Shown: positions 46,701 to 52,915 of the stretch, one piece after another
How the letters are laid out: the number at the start of each line of letters is the position of its first letter
How positions within the stretch are numbered: the stretch's first letter is position 1
Origin: Vulgatibacter incomptus_A
GTDB lineage: Bacteria; Myxococcota; Myxococcia; Myxococcales; Vulgatibacteraceae
NCBI GenBank assembly: GCA_040391605.1
Contig: JBEBXK010000002.1
Coordinates: 62,001-126,000, forward strand
Reading direction: 5' to 3'
DNA: 64,000 nt
Notes under the pieces: model-generated
Told to the model about the DNA's origin: nothing
What the model saw: the letters and a program-made list of their open reading frames with translations, nothing else
Database searches by the model: none
Program-made: the position numbers and the translations under genes

Positions 46701-49139
46701 GGAGGTGCTCCCCTGACTCGTCGCAGGGGTCGAGCCGATGGAGCCGGTCGTCGCCGTCAAGGTGAACTCGTATGCGCCCGCTTCGGTGAGGACGTATGTC
46801 GCCGGGCTGGAGGCCGGGAGCGTATAGGGCCCGCCGCGGGTCGCGGTCAGCGACAGCACCGGCGCCTCACCGTCGGGATCGGGACCCGTCGTCCAGGCCA
46901 CGGTCGCCTCCTCGCCGGAGCGCATCGACGAAGGGCTCACGGTGAAGGATTCGATGTACGGGCCGTCGCCTACGCGAACCTGGAGCGTCTGCGTCCTCGT
47001 CGCCCCGGACACGCTCGTGATCTCCAAAGTGTATTCGAAGATCCCGACCGTCATGAGCGGCGCCGTGGTGAAGCTGCCCTCGATGACGTCCTCGCGGTTC
47101 GAAGTGGAGTAGCCCGTGCCTGCCGGCGTCGAGAGGGTCAGCTCGCTGGCGCCCTGGCTCGCCCACTCGAATGTCACGGCCATCCCCGTCCAGGCGTGGG
47201 TGGACGACGCCACGAAGGAGGCGATCTGCGGCGCACCCACCACCGCGTCGGCCGTCTTGCTGTCGAAGTCGAGGGCCTCGTTGTATGCCCTCACCTCGAA
47301 GGTGGTCGAGGTCATCAGGGTATAGCTCAGGCTCCCGGACGCCGCGTGCGGACCCGGGATCGCCGCGCCGTCGGCCTCGATGATCACGTCGGTCGCGCCG
47401 GTGGACGCCCAGCTCAGCTCGACGCTCTCGCCAGCTCCCACGTAGTCGGGGGAGACCGAGATCGAGGTGACGACGGGGAGGTCGACGGTGCGCACCGTCG
47501 CTGTCTTCGTCGCCGGGACCGCCGCCCCATTGCGCGCAGTCAAAGTAAAGGTCGTGTCCGCTTCGATCTCGACGTCGATGGAGTCGGCCGCGATCGAGCG
47601 GTCGCCGAGGGGGATGAGGCCGAGGTTCCCGTCCAGAAGCTCCAGCGCGGTCGCGTTCTCCACCCCGGTCCAGCTGAGCCGAACGGTCGCCGTACCCCCC
47701 TCGAGGCTGATGACGTCCTTGCTCGCAGCGAAGGTACCGATCACGGGATCTTGCAGGATCTCGACCGTGTAGATCATCTCGTCCGAGTGGCTGCCGCTGG
47801 TCGCCACGATCCGGAATACGCCGTCGGCCCCCATGGGCAGGGACACGCTGCCGGCGATCGCGCCTTCGCCCGTGAAGGTCTCGTCGGCGCCTGCCGAGCT
47901 CGAGACCACCACCTGCGTCGCGGCGCCCGTGGTCCAATGGAACTCCTTCATGTCTCCGACGTGAGCAGCTGAGGGGTCGATCGGCGCGAAGGTGAGCACC
48001 TTGGGGCGGACCTCCACGGTCGCGGCTGCCTGGGTCGACTCGCCGGTGAAGTTGGTCGCGGTGAGGGTGTAGGTCGTGCTGATCGACGGCTGGACCGTGC
48101 GCGCTCCGCTCGGGCCGATCGCGCCCTCGAGCTCCACGCCAAACGAGTCGGCGATCTGCACCGTCTCGGCGTCTGTGGTCGACCAGGTGAGCGTCGAATT
48201 GCCGCCGAAGTCGATCGGAGATGGCGCGGCGGTCATCGTCGCGACGGGGAGCCTCTTCAGCTCGACGAGCACGCTCCTCTCATCGCGCAGGTCGCCCTTC
48301 GAAGCCACCAGCCGGTAGGTCGTCGATGCGGTGGGGTAGACGTCCGCCGAGCCGATGCCCTTCGCCTGGTCGCCGAGCGGGATCTCAGCGCCCCCCTCGA
48401 AGAGCCGCACGAGGTCTGCGTCCTCGATGACCCAGGAGAGCGTCGAGCGTTCGCCTTCGCCGACCACCGCTGGCTCGGCGACGAACGACACGATCCTCGG
48501 CGTCTCTGCAGGGGAGACGGTGACCGTCACGACCCTCTCGGCCGCCGGCTCGCCAGCTCGCTCGGCGATCAGCTTGAAAGTGGTGGTCTCATCGACCGTC
48601 GTCTCGACGCTGCCTTCGCTCGCCTCGGCGCCGGCGAGGTCGAGCTCGGCGCCCGCTTCATCCAGGATCCGGACGATGTCTGCGTGGGCGGTCCGCCACG
48701 ACAACGTGGTCGTGTCGCCAGCGACCACCACCTCCGGGTTCGCGGCGAAGGAGAGGATCGCCGGCTCGGTCGGCGTAGCCACCTGGACCGTTCGGGATTC
48801 GGTCGCCACCACCTCGGTCGCGCCGAATGCCGTGAGGACGAAGACCGACGTCTCGGGCACCGCCACCGTCACGGAGCCCTCGGACGCGGCGGCCTCGCCC
48901 AGGTCCACCAGCGACCCATTCCGCGTCAGCTCGATCCGGGTCGCGGCCCGGGTCTTCCATGAGGCCGTCGCCTCGTCGCCGGCACTCAGCTCGGAGGGGG
49001 TCACCTCGAAGGAGACGATGGCCGCGTGGCCGGCGTCGGGGGTTCCATCTCCGTCCCCGGGTTTCCTGTCCCCACCACACGCCACGAGCGCGAGCGCTGC
49101 GAGGGTGATCTGACCAACCAGCCGTGCGTACTGCATCAT
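40701..49139 (-). CDS. Giant secreted lipoprotein with Ig-like and nidogen-like repeats
   Basis: About 2812 residues from the ATG at 49139, behind GGGAGTTCGAA; an upstream start at 49184 lacks a good context. The signal ends in LALVAC. Then come about ten or more Ig-like units of ~85 residues with a repeated core (SF...P..V..GE..TLSW.T..A..V, ending in TTTYTLTA.N). Next are four nidogen-like modules (FPAGF.FPY, V.A.GFLSF, VHLAPFWDDL, DLNFQVVLY.DGSFEYRYG.M), each alternating with Ig-like units. A lamin-tail-like domain (TEVMVNPVGG to EGWEFETDEG) and a last nidogen-like module end the protein. No enzyme motif. Such proteins are usual surface adhesin or matrix components. The gene is divergent from an NTPase-type regulator. 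Confidence 0.82.
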   Translation of the reverse strand: MMQYARLVGQITLAALALVACGGDRKPGDGDGTPDAGHAAIVSFEVTPSELSAGDEATASWKTRAATRIELTRNGSLVDLGEAAASEGSVTVAVPETSVFVLTAFGATEVVATESRTVQVATPTEPAILSFAANPEVVVAGDTTTLSWRTAHADIVRILDEAGAELDLAGAEASEGSVETTVDETTTFKLIAERAGEPAAERVVTVTVSPAETPRIVSFVAEPAVVGEGERSTLSWVIEDADLVRLFEGGAEIPLGDQAKGIGSADVYPTASTTYRLVASKGDLRDERSVLVELKRLPVATMTAAPSPIDFGGNSTLTWSTTDAETVQIADSFGVELEGAIGPSGARTVQPSISTTYTLTATNFTGESTQAAATVEVRPKVLTFAPIDPSAAHVGDMKEFHWTTGAATQVVVSSSAGADETFTGEGAIAGSVSLPMGADGVFRIVATSGSHSDEMIYTVEILQDPVIGTFAASKDVISLEGGTATVRLSWTGVENATALELLDGNLGLIPLGDRSIAADSIDVEIEADTTFTLTARNGAAVPATKTATVRTVDLPVVTSISVSPDYVGAGESVELSWASTGATDVIIEADGAAIPGPHAASGSLSYTLMTSTTFEVRAYNEALDFDSKTADAVVGAPQIASFVASSTHAWTGMAVTFEWASQGASELTLSTPAGTGYSTSNREDVIEGSFTTAPLMTVGIFEYTLEITSVSGATRTQTLQVRVGDGPYIESFTVSPSSMRSGEEATVAWTTGPDPDGEAPVLSLTATRGGPYTLPASSPATYVLTEAGAYEFTLTATTGSIGSTPATSQGSTSVHGIPTATLVATPTVFDDEIHTSVELAWTSTNADSSLELFQLDGTNPSILLLSIDAADRGSGTFSALPPATGSTAGTTYRIVATNGLEMSALAEATVTMQPTQVLAFEANPVETYPSQAAPPTVAIISGDDVEVSWTTKRATSVTLDFLRGMEVEETAGSYVDIRTTGGVRLPLASNGSFAPGDEGFANLTFPAGFAFPFNGIDRRSLSVHANGFASFVDVTGPQVPTTSGDIFHLTVFGDDLADSGASGNVFWLHDTDPASSLEYLVLQWNVDGWFSHPNTANLNFQIVLWETGAFEYRYGTMSSSTLQSRADGNYAQIGFRFPLPSSTANWLSTRVNSGDGWLGGLSDTDFKFTALSTLPLQGSKIWKPAPALTATTRTATLTASGIGTASETVDVEVHPRATVALAGPSTAVLRNAPFDISWTTRNATSLILVDSNEVTVCTAAPDEVAAGSCTITSATAGILEYTAVATGALGHTVRRDVSVPVTSVEFAIGSFEVSATEVNHGQPVTLTWETGDADELEIKANGATLALPPSVDINSDSFTIPSLTEETTFVLTIRNLGSGTTLTAQRTVVVRTVTLVATSDSGDVPPGGSVTISWDATSLSGEPAKVKFSNLPMMEDYTGAKPFIDLTGQPDVESLVLRVGGTGAVNDDSGFAIHPFAGGFAFPFQGETYTSVLVKADGFLSFATASPTTGANNRIPSTSLPTVHLAPFWDDLNRRGGTLLAGMVDGDYVISWNHWSAAIGSSAARPFDLNFQVVLRADGSFEYRYGAMNPPNPSPATPSCYPNTCANEANGASATIGYSQDGGTDGSLLHFGGTANGPSNLPFPDGLSGRTFVYSALGASGSIDFNPGATSDYTICASVGAYTECQTIHVVSEFLLSSFDVSSTAIDRGASITFDWVTKNADSLTLKAGDTVLATEVDVDLAAGTFAFVPTETATYTLEVRNEVLGTTKTATQTVSVKQFDLTASSSETSVNPGEDVHLSWTYTPFAGQNAIIYTPMVDVSGTTYYADITGQPGVAPLTFPNVDTGAVTHDFEGGFTFDYLGVTYSKIRVAVDGYVSFEDGTWTSDGSNQTIPNTGAASKRVHLAPFWDDLHLRTGSVMAGPVGTDYVVQWTGVSPTSGSNAPAGNNFDLNFQLVLHADASFEFRYGEMEAPPLHATSPSHCDPVDCSNESNGSSATIGYQDPTGTMGHMLHFGGTGISGTNLPFAGGLAGRAFMFMPQSSSGSVIVNPFESTTYRICAVVDGRTQCVSLPVQAEWGIVSFEASTALTPIGEPINLSWVTAGGESITLTSTVGSTVTPLDLTGHTVAADTFQDLLPEDATYTFTLHSYGRQKTATATVRARRATIEISSPSAQAWPGEVVAVSWGASATGAGNPSVATPMWEIPAAAGTRFNDLDISGHPSATLIFGAGMDQEVAPQAFPAGFVFPYMAAEYTGVYVGVNGFLSFDSTVGAYEMGANQALPHAGYKVHLAPFWDDLFTRTNGRVLGLLLDPDTYVIQWDKVSAAGSSASREYDLNFQVVLYSDGSFEYRYGTMAPPPGTSTSCSPNTCVNEAKGSSATIAYQDPTGAIGQLLHFGGTTSSLLNTTFAGGLENRTFRYTSGLIGTQLVVVTDSTEYSACVLLDGYKECQSIEFVVPGPGDVVVTEVMVNPVGGASMQWFEVRNLMTVPIDLEGWEFETDEGSHSIAEPVVIQPGAYVTLAASINPGFAPTYVYTGGPSLGTGTAGSLTLRFGRSAISEVSWDASWALPAGSSFELDTNLQIRGSTGPGTASGYCAPGTSYDGGANMGTPGVHGEGCSTYYAADFFSSKPTIDISAIGRTIPSMNSSLSRGLAVLSFQFPFFAGSHSMVYPNACGLIAITADPNTCGSRNWDLPFSAAPATVGIIAPMWAFLEPIGPADFKWAEVVVDGQKVAVFQYNHWKILDAPGVDLTFQTQLWQNGDIVIKYIDMRGGPDALGARSTIGLQEAGPNPKFVSYSFNRESIFSGQSIYFKKK

Positions 49140-49267
49140 TTCGAACTCCCGATACCGTGGACCCCGGATACTTCCCCGGGGCACCTTCGAAGATCAAACC
49201 GGCGGCATCCGGCACCGCTGCTCGTGCATGAAGAAGCGCGCCGGAGCTACCAGCGTGCCGATTGTCA

Positions 49268-49281
49268 CCCACGCGCGTGGG
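49268..49281. promoter_or_regulatory. Candidate operator: 14-bp perfect palindrome
   Basis: CCCACGCGCGTGGG is a perfect palindrome in the gap between the divergent giant lipoprotein gene and the regulator gene. A TAGAAT hexamer lies at 49303, 21 bases downstream. The position fits an operator for either gene, but no second copy was found in the window. Confidence 0.4.
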
Positions 49282-49429
49282 ATTGGCCGTCTTTGAAAAT
49301 CTTAGAATTCGAGTTGAACGCGGGATGGAGTCGGGCTCGGGGGGTGCCGCAGTCGCGGGCGCCCCGACGTGGAGCTGGCCCGAGGAGGTCCGTCCAGACT
49401 CGCCCGGGATGGGCCCTCGCGGCGGTCCT

Positions 49430-49445
49430 TGCTATACTCGGGCCA
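49430..49445 (+). promoter_or_regulatory. Extended -10 promoter just before the regulator start
   Basis: TTGCTATACT contains TATACT at 49433-49438 with TGC directly before it. The ATG at 49445 is six bases downstream of the -10, where transcription is expected to start, so the mRNA may be leaderless. No convincing -35 box is present, as is usual for extended -10 promoters. Confidence 0.5.
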
Positions 49446-52135
49446 TGGTTCGAGCACCCGTCAACGCGCCCTCCCTCGCTCCCGAGCGGAGCTCTTTCGT
49501 CGGGCGCGAACGCGAGCTGAGGACCATCACCGCGGAGCTGCAACAAGGCTCGAGGCTCCTCACGATCGCGGGCCCCTCGGGCATGGGCAAGACCCGCCTG
49601 GCACGGCAGGTCATGAGGGAGCTCGCCCCCGGATTCGAGGAGGACGGAGGGGCCTGGATCTGCGAGCTCGCCACCTGCCGGAGCCCTGCCGACATCGAGA
49701 TCGCGGCAGCCGACTCCCTGGGGCTCGCCGAATCGCGAGGGCAGAACCTGGCGGCCGCGATGGCCAGCCGCGGTCCCATGCTCCTCGTCCTCGACAACCT
49801 GGATGGGCTGGCGACGCGGTCCGCCGATCTGATCCGCGGCTGGCTCGATTGCTGCATTGAGCTGCAGATCCTGGTGACCTCGATCGTCCCCATCGGGATG
49901 GAGGAGGAGCTCCTCTTCGAGCTCGGACCGCTGGAGCCCAAAGACGCGGTGGCCCTCTTTCATGTGCGGGCGCGTCGGGCCTGGATCGATCGACCCACCC
50001 CAGAGGGTGAGGACGACGACGTGGATGAGCTGGTGCGCCGCCTCGATCGGCTCCCCCTCGCCATAGAGTTGGCCGCAGCCAGGATCCGCGTCCTTCCACC
50101 CCGCACCCTGTTGGCGCGCTTCGACGAGCGCTTCGAGCTGCTCCGCAACGCAGGCCAGGAGCGCCATAGCTCACTCCACGGCGCGCTCTCCCTCACCTGG
50201 GAGCTCCTCTCGCTCCCTGCGCAGACCGCCCTGATGCGCTTCTCCGTCTTCGAGGGGGGATTCACCTTCGAGGCGGCGAGCGCCCTCGTCGACCAGGGGA
50301 GCCCCTTCGAGCTGATGGAGATCCTCGACCTGCTGCGGGCGATGGCCCTGGTCCAGATCGACGGATCGGAGCCCCCGCGATTCTCCCTCCTGGAGAGCGT
50401 GAAGGCCTTCGCCTCCCATGAGTTGGCTCGCGTCGACACCTCGAGAGAGGTCGCCAGGCGGCACGCGATCTACTTCGTCGAAGAGGGTGAGCGCCAGGTC
50501 GCGTTGATCAACGGAGCCGCGGCAGGGGACGCGATCCATTGGCTCCTGGGGGAGCGCGCGAACCTCATGGAGGCGCGGCGTCGCGTCCGCGTCGAAGAGC
50601 CCGGGCTGGCCGCGCGCATCGGATTGGTGCTCGCGTCGTCGTTCGAAGAGTTGGAGAAGTCGCCCCTCGAGGACGAGTCCATGATCGACTCGTTGCGGGA
50701 TGCGAGGCGCGCAGGCGAGCCCGCCTTGATCGTCTCGATCCTCCGGGCGCAGGCCGCGGCGCTGGTGCGGAATGGGCGCTCGAACGAGTCGCTGCGTGCC
50801 CTCGAGGAGGCCGCCGGCCTCGCGCGAGCGCACGGGCTGCAGGTCGAGCTATGCCGGGTCCTCGTCGAGCTGGGTAAGGTCCGTTTTCGTCATGGGACGA
50901 TCGAGGCTGGCCTCGCCGATCTCGAGGAGGCCCAGGCCATCGCCGCGCTCGAGGGGGAGAAGCAGATCGAAGGGCTCGCGCGGATGGCCTTGGGCCAAGC
51001 GGCTGCATCCAGGGGGGACCACGTCGAGGCGGATCGGCTCTGGCAGGAAGCCCACGCGATCTTCCTGGAGGATGGCGACCTCAGGAACGCGGGCAAGGCC
51101 CTGGTCCGCTTCGCGTCGTCCTGGACGCATCAGGGCAGGTTCGATGCGGCGATCCATGCGTTGATGGAGGCTCGGGCGCTCTTTCGTCGGCGGAAGAATC
51201 GGAGCGACGAGGCTTGGGTCGCCGCGAACCTGGGTGGGGTTCACCTGGCTGCCGGGAACCTCGATGAGGCCAGGAGCGAGAGCCTCCTCGCCCTCGACCT
51301 CTCGCGGCGGGCCGGCGTTCGCCCATTGGAGGCGATGGCGCTCTCCAATCTGGGCCTCGTCTCCCTGGAGCGCAGGGACCTCCGCTCGGCAGAGTCGCAG
51401 TTTCGCGAGGCGGCCGGTATCTTCGACATGGGAAATGACCGCGTCTTCCGCAGCCTGATGCTCCCTTTCCTGGCGTTGGTGGTGGCGGAGACCGGCCGAG
51501 CGACCATGGCAGAGGGCATGCTCGACGCGGCGCGGAGCTCCTTTCGCGAGACAGGCGATCAGGGCGGCTCGCTGGTCGCCGATGTGGTCGAGAGCTCGAT
51601 CGAGTTGACGGAGACCGCGGCAGGGATGCCGGGGGCCTCCGAGGCTCGGCGGATCGAGGCGGAGGATCGGGCTCGGGAGTACCTGGAGAGGGCGAGGGAC
51701 CCTGGCTCGGCGCGCTCCGACAGCCTCTTTCCCGCCCTCCGCCTCTTGGAGCAGCGGCTGCTCCATTCGAATCAGAACGCGACGAGAGGCGCGGTCGGCG
51801 AGCCAACGGACGCGGACGCGATTCGAATCGGCCCCGAGGCGAGCTGGTTCAAGGTTGGGGATCGAGAGGTGGTCTCCCTGCGTCGACGCAAGACGCTGCG
51901 TCGGATGCTTCATGTCCTGGTCGAGACCCGACTTCAGTCGCCGGGGCTCGGCTTGAGCCAGCACGATCTCTTCGACGTGGGTTGGGAAGGAGAGAAGGCA
52001 TCGGCGGAGGCCGCCGCCCAGCGGGTCTACTTCGGCATCTGGACCCTTCGGAGCCTGGGCATGGGCTCTGCGTTGATCAACCAGAGCGACGGCTACCTCC
52101 TCGACCCCTCCACCTCCGTCACTCGTTCCGCTTGA
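49445..52135 (+). CDS. NTPase-TPR-winged-helix regulator (AfsR/MalT-like)
   Basis: 896 residues from the ATG at 49445; the frame is open to 49262 but that part is Gly/Pro-rich and has no support. A STAND-type NTPase opens the protein: FVGRERELRTI, Walker A GPSGMGKT at 43-50, Walker B LLVLDN at 113-118, RLDRLPLAIELAAARI. A long TPR-like helical region (~400-780) follows. The C-terminal ~90 residues (VSLRRRKTLRRMLHVLVETR to INQSDGYLLDP) look like an OmpR/SARP-type winged helix. The design is that of an ATP-dependent transcription regulator. It is divergent from the giant lipoprotein gene and just before Cys-rich lipoprotein copy B, the likely targets. Confidence 0.82.
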   Translation: MVRAPVNAPSLAPERSSFVGRERELRTITAELQQGSRLLTIAGPSGMGKTRLARQVMRELAPGFEEDGGAWICELATCRSPADIEIAAADSLGLAESRGQNLAAAMASRGPMLLVLDNLDGLATRSADLIRGWLDCCIELQILVTSIVPIGMEEELLFELGPLEPKDAVALFHVRARRAWIDRPTPEGEDDDVDELVRRLDRLPLAIELAAARIRVLPPRTLLARFDERFELLRNAGQERHSSLHGALSLTWELLSLPAQTALMRFSVFEGGFTFEAASALVDQGSPFELMEILDLLRAMALVQIDGSEPPRFSLLESVKAFASHELARVDTSREVARRHAIYFVEEGERQVALINGAAAGDAIHWLLGERANLMEARRRVRVEEPGLAARIGLVLASSFEELEKSPLEDESMIDSLRDARRAGEPALIVSILRAQAAALVRNGRSNESLRALEEAAGLARAHGLQVELCRVLVELGKVRFRHGTIEAGLADLEEAQAIAALEGEKQIEGLARMALGQAAASRGDHVEADRLWQEAHAIFLEDGDLRNAGKALVRFASSWTHQGRFDAAIHALMEARALFRRRKNRSDEAWVAANLGGVHLAAGNLDEARSESLLALDLSRRAGVRPLEAMALSNLGLVSLERRDLRSAESQFREAAGIFDMGNDRVFRSLMLPFLALVVAETGRATMAEGMLDAARSSFRETGDQGGSLVADVVESSIELTETAAGMPGASEARRIEAEDRAREYLERARDPGSARSDSLFPALRLLEQRLLHSNQNATRGAVGEPTDADAIRIGPEASWFKVGDREVVSLRRRKTLRRMLHVLVETRLQSPGLGLSQHDLFDVGWEGEKASAEAAAQRVYFGIWTLRSLGMGSALINQSDGYLLDPSTSVTRSA

Positions 52136-52146
52136 ATGCGAGGTCT

Positions 52147-52692
52147 ATGGATATGGCGCGTAGAAGGGGAGGAAGCTGGGGAGCGATCGCGTTGGGGCTG
52201 GTCGTCCTTGGGGCGTGCGGGTCCGAAGAGAGCAGCAAGCGTTGCAGCGAAGATCCGAGCGAGTGCTTCACACCTCCCCCGGAGATAGAACGCCCGACGC
52301 CGAATCTGGAGCCGCAGCAGGTCAGCTGTGATGCCGTTTGTTCAAGGATCTATGGTTCTTGCGGCACCTGGCTGGTCAGCCACGGATATGAGCTCTCCTT
52401 CCGCAATTGTCTCGCAGCGTGCGATCGATGGGGCGCCGGCGTGAGCGCCTGTTTCGCTTCGATGCGCTGCGATTCCCTGTCTTATTGTTCGCATGCATCG
52501 TCTTGTGTCTTCGCCTGCTATAATCTCCGACAATGTGGCATCGATGGTCTCGACGGCGCACGGACCGGGAGCCGCGACCTCGACGCATGCGTCGACGATT
52601 GCGAGGAGAATCACCCCGACAGCGCCTCGTGCGTCGCCTACGTCCGAGACTGCGCGGAGGATGAATTTGCTCTCTGCGGAGTGGGGGAGTAG
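52147..52692 (+). CDS. Cysteine-rich lipoprotein, copy B (two 8-Cys modules)
   Basis: 181 residues; ATG at 52147 (another two codons later). The lipobox LGAC puts the lipid on Cys24. It has the same cysteine plan as copy A: two cysteines near the linker and two modules of eight with C-x3-C pairs (CDAVC, CLAAC, CVFAC, CVDDC). The signal and the last ~18 residues are nearly identical to copy A, the middle is diverged, which suggests retained function with changing surface. It starts 11 bases after the regulator gene and may be co-transcribed with it. The 3' end overlaps pepN by 55 bases on the opposite strand. Confidence 0.78.
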   Translation: MDMARRRGGSWGAIALGLVVLGACGSEESSKRCSEDPSECFTPPPEIERPTPNLEPQQVSCDAVCSRIYGSCGTWLVSHGYELSFRNCLAACDRWGAGVSACFASMRCDSLSYCSHASSCVFACYNLRQCGIDGLDGARTGSRDLDACVDDCEENHPDSASCVAYVRDCAEDEFALCGVGE

Positions 52693-52915
52693 CGGGCGAG
52701 CCAGGCGCTGAGGCGGGGGGCCTCGCGGCGGCGGAGCTCGTCGCGGAGCTCCATCTCCTCGAGGGCCTGGCGCAGGGCGCGGCGTGCCTCTTCGACGGGA
52801 TGTGCCTGGAAGAAGGACTCCACCTGGCGGCGCCTGGAGAGGGGGAGGGCGCCCAGGCCTTCGACGAGCCGCGAGATCTGCATGAGGCCGGCGCGGGAGA
52901 CGATGGCCTCCCATC
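52165..52915. repeat. Duplicated segment, right copy (Cys-rich lipoprotein + pepN 3' end)
   Basis: Partner of 39835-40575, in direct orientation. Here pepN is complete, so this copy keeps the older arrangement of the pepN side. The two copies bracket about 11.6 kb holding only the giant lipoprotein gene and the regulator gene. No inverted repeats or transposase were seen at the edges. Confidence 0.88.

Noticed and set aside
39815..52915. Composite transposon
   Set aside because: The direct duplications contain no transposase or terminal inverted repeats; they are chromosomal gene copies.
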